DNA of 64,000 bases, taken from contig CM056387.1 in NCBI GenBank assembly GCA_029718625.1, positions 40,408,498 through 40,472,497 of the forward strand. Direction: 5' to 3'. Under the pieces are notes generated by a model that saw only the letters and a program-made list of their open reading frames with translations, was not told the origin of the DNA and ran no database searches. This document shows, in pieces, positions 53,460 to 63,160 of this stretch (positions within the stretch are counted from its first letter, which is position 1; each line of letters begins with the position of its first letter). Origin of the DNA: Synaphobranchus kaupii (taxonomy: Eukaryota; Chordata; Actinopteri; Anguilliformes; Synaphobranchidae). Made by a program: the position numbers and the translations under genes.

Positions 53460-56219
53460 ACTTCTTCTTCTTCTTTGTGTTTTTTGGCGGATTGTAATAC
53501 CAACTTTAGGTGCATACCGCCACCTACCGTACCGGAGTATGTAGAACAGGATTCCAGGAAAAAATAAATAAATAAATGAATATAATTATTTCTTTATTCT
53601 ATGATATTAAATTAAGTTAATAAATAAAATTATAAGTATAAAGTAAAATTCTATATTCTATTAAACAATCCTGAACCTATTATGAACTCTATTAACCCTC
53701 TCTGTACTTCCCACACCTTATCTCCATTTGTTCCTAATATCCCTTCCAAATCCCAACCTCGTCCAACCTCTCTTACCCTTTGTTGCAAACGCTCCCTTTC
53801 ATCTTTATATTTTATGCAATGCATTATTATATGTTCAGTGTTTTCAATTATACCACAATGTGCACAACTATGCGAATTTACTTTACCCAATAAAAATAAA
53901 GTTTTATTTAGCCCAGTATGGTCAAATCTTAGTCTTGATATGACTACCTCCTCTCTTCTGCTTCGCCCTTTAACACTCTGTGCTCTAACGGACTTTTGTA
54001 TCCTATAATATGTTCTACCCTTACTGTCCTCGTCCCATTTTTTCTGCCAGCATTCCAGTATTTTCTTTTTAATTAATGCTTTACCTTCCCCTATTCCAAA
54101 TGCTATATTAATTATGTGCGTCATATTTAGCGATCTTTTTGCCATCCTGTCTGCAATTTCATTACCCTCTAATCCCACATGTGCAGGTACCCAGCAAAAT
54201 ATTGTTTCTATTCCCATTCTCTGCGTTCTAAATAGACATTGAAACATTTCATATACTAGGTCTTCCCTAATTGAGTTCATTGTCTGAAGGCTAAAAAGAA
54301 CTGCTGCAGAGTCAATGCACAGCACCACCCTGTCTGGTCTCACGTCTTCCACCCATTGGAGACTAATAATCACTGCCATCATCTCGGCTGTATATACTGA
54401 TAATTTATCAGAAATTCTCTTCCCTATATGTATTTTAAATTGTGAGATATACACTCCTATTCCTACATGGTCATTTTGATCTTTTGATCCGTCAGTAAAG
54501 ATATGTAGGTAATTAGAATATGTGTTTATTATATGCTGGTTTGCACAGTATCCTATTTCATGTTCCGCCCAATTTTTCTTTAGTTCCAGGATACTAAAAT
54601 CAACTTTAGCTTTAGGGAAGAGCCATGGGGGAACATTACTTATTGGAGTAGGGGAATTGAAATGTATTCCATCTAGGTCATATTCTTCTGATTTATCTTT
54701 TATCTTCCATCCAAAACCTATTCCGTTATGTCTATACTCCCAGCATTCGTTTAGGACACTTTTAGTGGCATTTTCATCCCCACATCCCCTAAGCCGAATC
54801 CAGTATGTTAGAGCCAGTTTGTCTCTCCTGAGCTCTAGTGGGATTTCCCCTGATTCCACTAACACGGCATTACATGGTGTTGATCTCATTGCACCGATGC
54901 TAAGTTTCAAGGCTTTGCTTTGCATTCTATCAATTCGGTTTAAGTGCGATTTAGCTGCTGCCCCATAAACAAAACACCCATAGTCAATTGCTGATCTCAT
55001 CAAAGCCCTATATATATCTATTAATGCCTGCTTATCTGCTCCCCATGTATATCCAGATATAGCCCTCATTAAATTTATTACTTTTTTACATTTAGTTTCT
55101 AGCTTTTCCACATGTGTCTTCCATGTACATCTCTCATCTACCCAAATTCCCAAATATTTAAATTCCTTTACTTTTTCCATTGGTTGTCCATATAAAAGAA
55201 GACACTGTTCTTCTATCTTTTTCTTTCTAGTTATGAACATGTAGCAAGATTTACTTGTTGAGATTTTAAAACCCCAATTGTATGACCATTGCTCTACCTT
55301 TAAAATAGCTTTCTTAATCTCTCTCAGCACACTTGTGTTGTCTCTCCCCCTAATCCATATAGCTCCGTCATCTGCATATAATGATGAGCATATCCTTCTG
55401 TCAAGATTCATGAATATATCATTAATCATAATGTTAAATAACACCGGACTAATGACGCTTCCTTGTGGAATTCCATTAACGATATCATACTCATCAGATA
55501 ACTCTGGTCCTACCTTAACTCTAAACTTTCGTTCTGATAGAAAATCTAGTACCCAGTTGTAAAATCTTCCACTAATACCCATTCTATTCATTTGAATTAA
55601 CAGCCCTTCCCTCCACATAGAATCGTACGCTTTTTCGATGTCAAAGAAAACAATCACCATCAATTCTTTCATTTTAAATGCTTTCTCTATTTCATTGCTA
55701 ACTTTAACAAGTGCGTCCATGGAAGACCTACCCTTCCTGAATCCATTCTGGTATGATGCAATTAAGCCTCTCCTTTCTAAGAAATAGTTAAGTCTTCGGA
55801 CCAAAATCTTTTCCATCCATTTGCACAGATGCGAAGTTAAAGCAATGGGTCTATAATTTCCAGCATTATTTGGGTTTTTACCGGGTTTGCTAAAAGGTAA
55901 AATGAGTGCACTCTTCCATCTTTTTGGTAACAATCCTTCTCTCCATATTTTATTGAACAGTTCCAGAATTATTCTCAGTACTTGATCAGGTAATTTACGA
56001 AACATAGCGTAACTTAGTTGATCCTGCCCCGTTGCTGTGTATCCAGTGTTATTTATCGCTATTTCTAACTCACTCATAGTCAGTTCAGCATCAAGGTTTG
56101 TGTCTATATTATTATTTTTTCCCCTAAGTATATTACGATTTTCCCTTATCACTGTCTCTTTTCTCTTTTTATGCAGATCGTCTAAGTGATTCCCACTGTG
56201 TACATTAGCAAAGCTCTTA
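53460..56219 (-). mobile_element. 5'-truncated LINE of the RT plus RNase H (I/Nimb/jockey-like) type
   Basis: The element runs on the minus strand from about 56219 to a TTCTTCTTCTTC-complement tail (GAAGAAGAAG) at about 53460-53472. Its 3' UTR reads GTAGGTGGCGGTATGCACCT and CCGCCAAAAAACACAAAG. The coding part is 56219-53651. The endonuclease half is missing, so the copy could not have retrotransposed by itself. Confidence 0.9.
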
Positions 56220-56278
56220 CTGTTACGTATCTGTTTACGGGACGAACCCAAGTGCAACGACCAGGAGACAGATTTCAC
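53651..56278 (-). CDS. LINE ORF2 C-terminal part: reverse transcriptase and RNase H, uninterrupted
   Basis: 875 codons without a stop. RT motifs in order: NYRPIALTSHLCKWMEKIL, QNGFRKGRSSMDAL, FFDIEKAYDSMW (first catalytic aspartate), GIPQGSVISPVLFNIMIND and SSLYADDGAIW (YADD catalytic pair). The RNase H domain follows with FTDGSKDQND, YTAEMMAVIISLQW, CIDSAAVLF and WVPAHVGLEGNEIADRMAK, so its four acidic residues and histidine look complete. A CX2C-type C-terminal knuckle (SCAHCGIIENTEHIIMHC) is kept. The first 18 or so codons after the ATG at 56278 come from the neighbouring repeat, not the LINE. Intactness implies a recent insertion. Confidence 0.92.
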   Translation of the reverse strand: MKSVSWSLHLGSSRKQIRNSKSFANVHSGNHLDDLHKKRKETVIRENRNILRGKNNNIDTNLDAELTMSELEIAINNTGYTATGQDQLSYAMFRKLPDQVLRIILELFNKIWREGLLPKRWKSALILPFSKPGKNPNNAGNYRPIALTSHLCKWMEKILVRRLNYFLERRGLIASYQNGFRKGRSSMDALVKVSNEIEKAFKMKELMVIVFFDIEKAYDSMWREGLLIQMNRMGISGRFYNWVLDFLSERKFRVKVGPELSDEYDIVNGIPQGSVISPVLFNIMINDIFMNLDRRICSSLYADDGAIWIRGRDNTSVLREIKKAILKVEQWSYNWGFKISTSKSCYMFITRKKKIEEQCLLLYGQPMEKVKEFKYLGIWVDERCTWKTHVEKLETKCKKVINLMRAISGYTWGADKQALIDIYRALMRSAIDYGCFVYGAAAKSHLNRIDRMQSKALKLSIGAMRSTPCNAVLVESGEIPLELRRDKLALTYWIRLRGCGDENATKSVLNECWEYRHNGIGFGWKIKDKSEEYDLDGIHFNSPTPISNVPPWLFPKAKVDFSILELKKNWAEHEIGYCANQHIINTYSNYLHIFTDGSKDQNDHVGIGVYISQFKIHIGKRISDKLSVYTAEMMAVIISLQWVEDVRPDRVVLCIDSAAVLFSLQTMNSIREDLVYEMFQCLFRTQRMGIETIFCWVPAHVGLEGNEIADRMAKRSLNMTHIINIAFGIGEGKALIKKKILECWQKKWDEDSKGRTYYRIQKSVRAQSVKGRSRREEVVISRLRFDHTGLNKTLFLLGKVNSHSCAHCGIIENTEHIIMHCIKYKDERERLQQRVREVGRGWDLEGILGTNGDKVWEVQRGLIEFIIGSGLFNRI

Positions 56279-56470
56279 AAAAGGGGTGTATTTAATAAAT
56301 TAAGTGTTGGGGTAGTCCCAACACTGTACAGGAAAGGCAACACACACAGTAATACAAGGTCTTGCGCCTGGAAGCCCGGGGCGGGCTGCTCCAAGCCGGA
56401 GCTGGACTGGAGGTTCTGGAACGGACTGTTCCAAACCGGAACTGGACTGGACTGGAACTGGACATGTGTT
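56220..56470. repeat. Unclassified repeat with GGAACTGGACTGG minisatellite (left copy)
   Basis: It starts TGTTACGTATCTGTTTACGG, includes CACAAAAGGGGTGTATTTAA and ends in a GGAACTGGACTGGACTGGAA array at about 56395-56465. The same minisatellite, in the same orientation, occurs at 62990-63150. Confidence 0.6.
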
Positions 56471-56675
56471 TCACATTTCTCACATGTGTCAGGCAACTCT
56501 GCGCGCATGCGCGCATGCGTGCTGCTACGTTGTTCTTCGCGTCATTTCGATTCCCAAACTACTTCAGCGCAAACCACGCCCCGCAGTTGCGACGAACGTT
56601 CAGAGTCGATTTCATTGGTCAACACGATGAGAGCGCTGATTGGTTACATTAGGCTGACCACAGCTCGCGATCAAA

Positions 56676-56764
56676 ATGTCAAGATGCTCGCAAGCTGGAT
56701 GTAAAGTGCGGGAGTTTCTCTCTCATCACCTGAGAATGGATGCAAGCAGCAGCGTCAACGATAG
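56676..56764 (+). CDS. SWIM gene exon 1
   Basis: ATG at 56676 (CAAAATGTC context), MSRCSQAGCKVREFLSHHLR and MDASSSVND, donor GTAAGA, phase 2. It begins 43 bases inside the left inverted repeat arm. Confidence 0.7.
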
Positions 56765-58306
56765 GTAAGAAACATACCGGCGTAAACAAAAGTCACGTAA
56801 CGCTTAAATATTCGTTTTTATTAGTCTTACTAAGGCTATACAAATAAAAGGTGAATTTCATTAATTATTTTCATTTTGCTGATCTCAGATTTTCAGGTAG
56901 TGACAGCGTGAATGAAAGTCACCGTCGACAATTGAAGGTTAGTGCGCTTTAGACAAAGATTATTAGGCTACGTTATTGATAATTGATTAATTAATTATTT
57001 GAGAAAACGTGTTGGATGGGTTATCACCATATGATGCCTTTGACACTTCAAAAAAAATCTATCTCATACATTAACATTCCTTTTAAGTTTTATCATAAAG
57101 AGTAGACATTAGACTTTTTGGTCAAGCTCAGGCATTTAATTGCACCCAATTTTCGCTGAATAAACCATGAGATATGTCCACCCTTTCATCTGACTAAAAG
57201 TATTTTCATTGGATTACTATAATAATATTTGCAGTTTCATGAAGATATTGTGTTCCTTTCCCAATCATATTCATTTATTACTATCAAATTATAAACAAGT
57301 TTTAGATTTTGTGTAAAATGTGTGCTTTTCTGAATAAACATACTCAATTTGCACTTTATTTTCTAAAGAAAAATGGAAAATACAAATATTCAGTTTCAAT
57401 TTTTCAGTTTTGATGGTCCCATCTAAGTCTTAAACATATTATTGATATTTGATAATATGACGAAATTATGATTTAAATAAACTGAGATAAAAAGGTGGAC
57501 CAAAGCATGACAGGGTGGACAGCTAGGACAGGGCAGGGAAACAGACAATGGCAAGACATTTATGTGATAAAAGGTGTTTGATAAACTGTTATTGTTATCA
57601 ATACTCATTGAACATACTTCAAAATATAAAATATAGCAATAAATGCAGGGCTCGACATTAACGCCTGTCGTTTTTTGTTTTTTTTAATAGGCCTAAGTTT
57701 AGCCACCGGACAAGTAAAAAATCTGAGCCACTTGTCCAAAGGACAAGTGGATCAAAAAGTTAATGTAAAGCCCTGAAATGTATAAAGTCAATAACTTCTT
57801 GAAAGAAAACTGAACTGATGTCCAAATAAAAATTGATATTTAACTTCTCAATCCAAATTTGTTATATTTTAACAACAACAAAAAAGCTAGCATAATGCTA
57901 ATGGTGAATATCTTTGATTTTATTACAAAAAATAAAATGTATTAAATTTATTATGAGATATTGACCCGGATAGTATATTTAAAAACATAGTTATATAGGG
58001 GCTATGTTTGGCAGTCAACATGTCAATGAATAGTCTATCACTGTGTTAACTATTTCTTTTTCTATTCATAGAGTTGGTTACCTCCTGGGTATGAGTACCA
58101 TGTCTGCTCTTTTGAGGAGAGGCCAACAGACCATAGAGGTTTTGAGGCCTCTTTTCGAATGGCCATCACAGGGGTTGGGCAACTCAAAGATTGGCTACAG
58201 AAGCTTGCACGTTCATCTGGAGTTACTTGGAGGGTTGCTGTGACCAAGCCGAGTAAGGCACAGCGTGTGCTTTTTAAGGTAAGGTCAGATCAGCTCGTCT
58301 CTCTCG

Positions 58307-58339
<33 letters not shown>

Positions 58340-61300
58340 CTGGAATGAGCTTGAAAAAATCTGATAAATAAACTCAAAATGTATATACTGCATATATACT
58401 TTTTTTAGGCTCATTACAGGTGCCAGCATAATGTGGTTGTCAGGTCCCAAACCGCTAACGACAGACGACTTTCCAAGAACACCTGCTGCACAGCAAAGAT
58501 GGTCTGCACCCTGGTGACGACTGTGGACAAGAGGGGAGGATTGAGCAGGTGGGTCAGCAATTCACATGTTGAGTTAAACCTCGTTATCCCTTTTTTCTCT
58601 AACTCAGCTTAACAATTTTGTGTGTGTGGTTGGTTTCAGGAGCAAAGACCCCCATGTTCCCACATATCCAGCTTCTGTGCGTGTGTACAATGTACACAAC
58701 CACAACATCTCTGTGGCAGAAGCCCTGAGGCACAGGGATGTGGGGGCCAAAGCCATAGAGACCCTGACCCAGCTGTTTGAGATTGGACACAACCCTACAT
58801 CTGCCCTAGCTGTTCTGAAGAGTGACCTGTTGGCTGAGCATGGGGACAAATATGTCTATGTCTCAGCCAACCGTGCCCTCTGCCCAGACCTCCACTTCTG
58901 CTACAGGTATGTGAAAAATATGACTTTGAAAGACCCTAAAATTAACTAGCCATAACACCTAGTCAGATTATGGTTAATGTAGTATAACTGTAGTATAAAG
59001 GTGGGCTAAAGGTTGGAAATAGATAAGGGCATGGTTTACAGTAGTGGTCCCCAACCCTGTTCCTGGAGATCTACTGTCCTGTAGGTTTTAATTTCAACCT
59101 TAATCTGGCACACTAGATTCTACTAATTAGCAGCTCAACAAGATCTCTAGCTGACCTATCTGCAGAACCTTTACAGTCGGCGAGAGTTTTGGGCTCTGAG
59201 CTATAGGGAGGACCTGCCAACACGTGAGAACCAGACGAATAACTATGTGGAGGCTGCCATGCGTGTCTTGAAAGATAAAATCCTCCAAAGAACCAAGGCG
59301 TTCAACCTGCCACAATTGTTCCACCTTTTTACTTCGAGGCTTGAGTCTTATTATGAGGCACAGGTGACAGACGTTGCACTTGGCCGTTGGGAGGCATTCC
59401 AACAATCAAGATTCCTTGCCACTGAAAGCAACATTGAACCATCTGACATTTGTCAGGTAGACTTTTTAGACTGCATTTCTCTCTGATGGTTCTAAGCATG
59501 TAGGATCTAAATGCACAAACTGATTTGTTTGTTATATAACATACATTATTATGTGTTGCAGTACAGATCTCTTTGATTTGTGTGTTAGGTTGGAGAGAGG
59601 AAGTTTGAGGTCAAGGCCTCCACATCAGGGCAGACTTACGCCGTGGACATGGAGTTGGAGCTGTGCACATGTCCAGTGGGACACACTGGGGCACCCTGCA
59701 AGCACCAGGCTGCAGTGGTGAAAAACTACAAAGTGCACTCAAACAACTTTCTCCCCACAACGCCAGAGATGAGGGCTGAGCTTCTAAAAATAACAGGAGG
59801 TAAAATAGTTATTTTCTGCAGCAGATGTTACCACACATGGATGTGACATTATGGTAATTTTATACAACAGTGAGTTCCGACCGCGCATTGTGATTGGCCG
59901 AGCGCTTTCCAAACCGTTTGTATATTAATGATATACGAACTGGTATATCGCTCCGCGATTTGTTTAGTTGGTATAATTTAAGTTGCTTAGCAACGGTAAA
60001 CAATCGGTACTATTTTCTGAATGCGTTGAGATAAATACAATGTAATCTATTAAAACTGTTATATTGGCATCTGATTTTTTTAATGACTGATGTAGTACTG
60101 TTGTATAAAAGCAATAACTTACTCAAAGTCGTGCTATATCATGGATATCGGAACTACTGTGATCCATATCGGCACTCCGCTGTGCGCCTAATCGAATTAC
60201 AGCAGTTCCGATATACATGATATAGCACTCCCTCTCGTAAGTTATTGCTTCATTAATATATTGATTAATGTGCACTGTCCCAGTTACATCAATCAATCAA
60301 TCATGAAACAGACATGTTAATTTGCCTTTCAATGCCCCATATAACTTATATGTAACTTATATTACAGCCTCAGTTCCTCTGGACTTCCTGCAACCGCTAC
60401 GACAGAGTCAGCTTAAGCCAGGCACATTAGCACCAGGTAAGAGAGCTGAAATAGCACGGAGAAGTCGTTTATACATAGATTCCTACCGTTGCAGTCAAAA
60501 ACATAAAAAAGACAGTTAGATGTGACATTGCTGTGCTCTTGTTACAGAGATGCCCCAGTGGAATCAGGTTGCTGACCATCAGCTTGATCAAGAAGTGGGT
60601 CAGTAAAAGCATGATAAGATGTTAGAAAATGCATTTGACAATTAAAACATTAAAACACATGCAATGCAAATTTTGATACTTTTGTCATTTTTGATTTAGA
60701 ATTCCCACAGCTAGCCTCGCCTTCCGTCTGCTCCTCTGTTTCCCCCTCCTCCCTACACCCGCCTCCAACACCACCACCCTCAGAGGGCTCTCTCCCCCTC
60801 CAACTGGGTGTGCCTATAGACTCAGAAGGGGGTAAGTACATAAAGAAAGATATTCAAAGAATCAAGCTTTAAAACATGCAACGTGTTGACATACACGTTA
60901 CAGTCCTTTACTCAAACTACCACTAACATTTTTTACAATTTTTTGTCTTGAAGAGTTTGTTAGCTATCCTTTCATCGATATGATGTTTATCTAACAGCCA
61001 TTCCATCTGATTCACCTGCCTTGGTGAGGGAGATGCTGCGGAGCCTGGGGGATTTGGCTGACAACACCACCTTCAGCCCTGCCCTGACTGCAATGGCCAA
61101 GCAGTTTGAGAAGATGAAGAACAATCCGGCCAGACTGGTGTCAGCGTTTTATTCCTTTGGTAAAGGAGTAACACCAGTTTCAAAGCGTGCAGCAGCACTT
61201 AGGCGTGCTGCCAGACGTCCAGGCCCCATTATTGGCTGTCAACCAACAGCAGTAGCCCGGAGAGCAACAATAAATGGTTCCAAGAGGCGTCTGATGGCTG

Positions 61301-61440
61301 GGCGTCCCAGGCTAACAAATAGTGGTCCTGAGCACCCGTACAGTAGGCCGCCAGAAAAACTTGGCAAAAGGGCTGCCAGGGTTGGGCACCATCATAGATT
61401 ATCTAAGTCTGTGGCATTGAATTGCTCACACCAGAAGTAA
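56676..61440 (+). CDS. SWIM zinc-finger protein of the MULE-transposase-related family, core missing
   Basis: Eleven exons: 56676-56764, 56889-56937, 58072-58278, 58409-58548, 58640-58906, 59166-59456, 59589-59799, 60368-60436, 60548-60598, 60700-60831 and 60998-61440. All have GT/AG borders and matching phases except at one junction. They encode about 650 residues: an N-terminal region (MSRCSQAGCKVREFLSHHLR), a segment with conserved-looking HNVVVRSQTANDRRLSKNTC, and RVYNVHNHNISVAEALRHRD ending LCPDLHFCYR. Then come a helical part (YVEAAMRVLKDKILQRTKAF), a SWIM zinc finger (CTCPVGHTGAPCKH, pattern CxC-x-CxH), proline-rich linkers and a basic tail. SWIM fingers bind DNA or protein. In relatives as I remember them, a DDE/MULE domain of a few hundred residues sits between the FCYR and NLYSRREFW parts. 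It is absent here, and the junction is phase 2 to phase 0 unless a GTGAAA donor four bases downstream is used. Confidence 0.75.
56889..56937 (+). CDS. SWIM gene exon 2
   Basis: Acceptor GCTGATCTCAG, donor GTTAGT, 49 nt, phase 2 to 0, encoding R-FSGSDSVNESHRRQLK. Confidence 0.6.
57000..58071. other. SWIM gene intron 2, nothing recognised
   Basis: AT-rich sequence without an open frame or RNA gene. CCACTTGTCC/GGACAAGTGG near 57730 forms a small hairpin. Confidence 0.45.
58072..58278 (+). CDS. SWIM gene exon 3
   Basis: Acceptor CTATTCATAG, donor GTAAGG, 207 nt, phase 0 to 0, encoding SWLPPGYEYHVCSFEERPTD, then GVGQLKDWLQKLARSSGVTW and RVLFK. Confidence 0.78.
58310..58340 (+). repeat. (CA)n microsatellite
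   Basis: CACACA run in the intron after exon 3. Confidence 0.9.
58409..58548 (+). CDS. SWIM gene exon 4
   Basis: Acceptor TTTTTTTAG, donor GTGGGT, 140 nt, phase 0 to 2, encoding AHYRCQHNVVVRSQTANDRR, then KNTCCTAKMVCTLVTTVDKR. C...H-N-V and C-C-x-A-K-M resemble the FAR1/MULE-type N-terminal zinc-binding region. Confidence 0.78.
58640..58906 (+). CDS. SWIM gene exon 5
   Basis: Acceptor TTGGTTTCAG, donor GTATGT, 267 nt, phase 2 to 2, encoding VPTYPASVRVYNVHNHNISV, then QLFEIGHNPTSALAVLKSDL and VSANRALCPDLHFCYR. A second GT four bases on (TAT then GTGAAA) would end it in phase 0. Confidence 0.8.
59041..59163 (+). mobile_element. hAT-type MITE fragment inside the SWIM gene
   Basis: CAGTAGTGGTCCCCAACCCT, then GTTCCTGGAGATCTACTGTC and a TTTCAACCTTAATCTGGCAC body. 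Same family as 45150-45313. It sits exactly where the missing central exons would be expected. Confidence 0.75.
59166..59456 (+). CDS. SWIM gene exon 6
   Basis: Acceptor CTATCTGCAG, donor GTAGAC, 291 nt, phase 0 to 0, encoding NLYSRREFWALSYREDLPTR, then NNYVEAAMRVLKDKILQRTK and SRLESYYEAQVTDVALGRWE. If exon 5 is spliced at its better donor the frame here hits a TGA within about a dozen codons. Confidence 0.78.
59589..59799 (+). CDS. SWIM gene exon 7: SWIM zinc finger
   Basis: Acceptor TTTGTGTGTTAG, donor GTAAAA, 211 nt, phase 0 to 1, encoding FEVKASTSGQTYAVDMELEL, then CTCPVGHTGAPCKHQAAVVK. Cys-x-Cys and Cys-x-His ligands of the SWIM fold are all present. Confidence 0.88.
59866..60252. mobile_element. 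Non-autonomous DNA element, short copy
   Basis: Begins CAACAGTGAGTTCCGACCGC and ends GCACTCCCTCTCGTAAGTTA. GTGCTATATCATGGATATCG and its reverse near 60205-60225 form an internal inverted pair. Related to 3992-5172. Confidence 0.6.
60368..60436 (+). CDS. SWIM gene exon 8
   Basis: Acceptor TATATTACAG, donor GTAAGA, 69 nt, phase 1 to 1, encoding SVPLDFLQPLRQSQLKPGTL. Confidence 0.7.
60548..60598 (+). CDS. SWIM gene exon 9
   Basis: Acceptor CTTGTTACAG, donor GTCAGT, 51 nt, phase 1 to 1, encoding MPQWNQVADHQLDQEV. Confidence 0.6.
60700..60831 (+). CDS. SWIM gene exon 10
   Basis: Acceptor TTTTTGATTTAG, donor GTAAGT, 132 nt, phase 1 to 1, encoding a proline/serine-rich linker ([20 protein letters not shown]). 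Confidence 0.7.
60998..61440 (+). CDS. SWIM gene last exon
   Basis: Acceptor TTTATCTAACAG, phase 1 in, 443 nt to the TAA at 61438-61440. It encodes SLGDLADNTTFSPALTAMAK, then FYSFGKG and a basic stretch (SKRAAALRRAARRPG, GSKRRLMAGRPRLT) that could be nuclear-targeting or nucleic-acid-binding. Confidence 0.78.
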
Positions 61441-61497
61441 GCAATTAATTGCCACAATCTTACTTAATCTGAGAAAAAACAGATGAAATACCTTAAG

Positions 61498-61499
61498 TG

Positions 61500-61531
<32 letters not shown>

Positions 61532-61552
61532 CGTGTGTGTGTGGGGGGGGGG
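61498..61552 (+). repeat. (GT)n followed by a G run
   Basis: GTGTGTGCGTGTGT tract then GTGGGGGGGGG, just downstream of the SWIM gene stop. Confidence 0.93.
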
Positions 61553-62497
61553 TCTCCTCCAAAACACGTGGTGTCACCAGCTGCTTCTTTTCACACCGCA
61601 GACTACAGCTAAGCTCGCTTAGAGCGGATTCGGAGGAGGGACCTTTCATATGTGGCTTTGGCTGAAATCTACAAGCGCCCGATTGACCAGCAGGGGTCGC
61701 TGGATTTCAGTTTTTAGTATAAAAAGTTAATTTTAGTAGAGGCATATTCTTGTTATGTGTTTGTGTGTCTTGCTTTCCCTCATCTAATATGTTATCAATT
61801 TGTTATGTATCCACTTCAATGCAAAATAAAGTTGTATTACTCTGTGAATGCACAATATCATGTTTTTAAAAATTACATTACTGTTTATTGGTGTTATGTC
61901 AGTGTAGAAAATTTAACATTTTAGGAGAGGGCAAACTTTGCTCACGCTACCCAAAATCTGGGGGCATTATTGAAAATGTGTGGGCTACTAGTCATTAGTG
62001 TAGAAATTCATTGTCTTTACATTTAAACAAGCGCTTGTGTAGGCCTATAGGCTACATTTAATTAATAAAAATAAGAAAATAAGGCATAGCCTACTATACC
62101 ACTTACAGTTGTCAGTTGGATAGTCTATTATTAGGGCATTTTGACCAACTTTGTTCTAAATTTATGGCCATTTTGAGATTTGCCCCTCATATTTCCTACA
62201 CTGTGTTGTTATTAACTGTATTAGGCCTATAGCCTAAACACATATTTTGAAGGATCCGTGGTGTATCATTGCAGCAAATCAAATCAACAAGACTATGGCT
62301 GGTGATTTTCAGTGACTATTAAATGCAATCGCGATAGCGACACATAGTGAACTTAAATAGACTACTGCACTTTAGCTCTGTGAGCATATAGGGTGTTAAT
62401 TGCTCAGAATGTGAAAAAACGGTAAGCAATTGTCGTTATTGTAGCTTACGTTACACGCTGAGATCAGTAGCCTACCTAGCCTACATTACATTTCATT
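61553..62497. other. SWIM gene 3' flank; nothing else recognised
   Basis: An AATAAAG at about 61825 (GCAAAATAAAGTTG) is a plausible polyadenylation signal for the SWIM gene about 390 bases past its stop. The rest is AT-rich with no further gene. Confidence 0.45.
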
Positions 62498-62660
62498 GTC
62501 ACGAAAACCAGCGCACTGGCGTTGAAAAACAATAGCCTACACCCCGTATTGTAGCCTATTTCAGTACGAGTGTTTTTTGTCACGAAAACCAGCGCACCGG
62601 CGTTGAAAAACAATAGCCTACACCCGGTATTGTAGCCTATTTCAGTATGAGTGTTTTTGA
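62498..62660 (+). repeat. Two 81-bp tandem repeats
   Basis: GTCACGAAAACCAGCGCACY-GGCGTTGAAAAACAATAGCC-TACACC occurs at 62498 and 62579 with few differences. Confidence 0.93.
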
Positions 62661-62984
62661 CAGAACACGCAATTAAATACAATGTAATAACTTTATGCGT
62701 TTGTTTTGTTTTTACTTATGGCGTGATAAATATGCATCATTATGTGTCGCTATGGCGATTGTTGCCTATTTAATAAAGCCTTTTTGGAGTTTACTCAAAA
62801 GTATCCTCCCGGCCACATCAGCGTGAATTACGTGATATATGAAGGTTGGCAGCCTCATTCTGTTAACCAATAAAATCGATCCTGAACGGTGGTCGCAACT
62901 GCGGGGCGTGGTTTGCGCGCAAGTGGGCGTGGTTTGCGCTGAAGTCGTTTGGGAATCGAAATGACGCGGTCCACACGGGAATCA

Positions 62985-63160
62985 GGTACTGGAACGGAAT
63001 GTCCCAAACCGGAACTGGACTGGACTGGAACTGGACCGGGAGGTCCACACGGGAATCGGGTACTGGAACGGAATGTCCCAAACCGGAACTGGACTTTGAG
63101 CGAGTCGCTTGTACAACTCACGCCTGGACTGGACTGGAACTGGCAGGGGAGCGACTCACT
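62985..63160 (+). repeat. GGAACTGGACTGG minisatellite region (right copy)
   Basis: Two larger units beginning ACACGGGAATC-GGTACTGGAA and containing CCAAACCGGAACTGGACTGG, plus shorter ACTGGACTGGAACTGG repeats. Open frames on both strands here are repeat artefacts. Confidence 0.88.

Larger units (their letters stand above)
56538..62968. repeat. Inverted repeat pair (about 100 bp) around the SWIM gene
   Basis: Left arm 56538-56633 (CGCGTCATTTCGATTCCCAA...) matches the reverse complement of 62854-62968 over most bases: CTTCAGCGCAAACCACG, CCCCGCAGTTGCGAC, CGTTCAG-GATCGAT are shared. The right arm has an extra CGCAAACCACGCCCACTTG-like duplication. Both arms face the GGAACTGG minisatellite outside. 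I saw no convincing target-site duplication. Confidence 0.8.
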
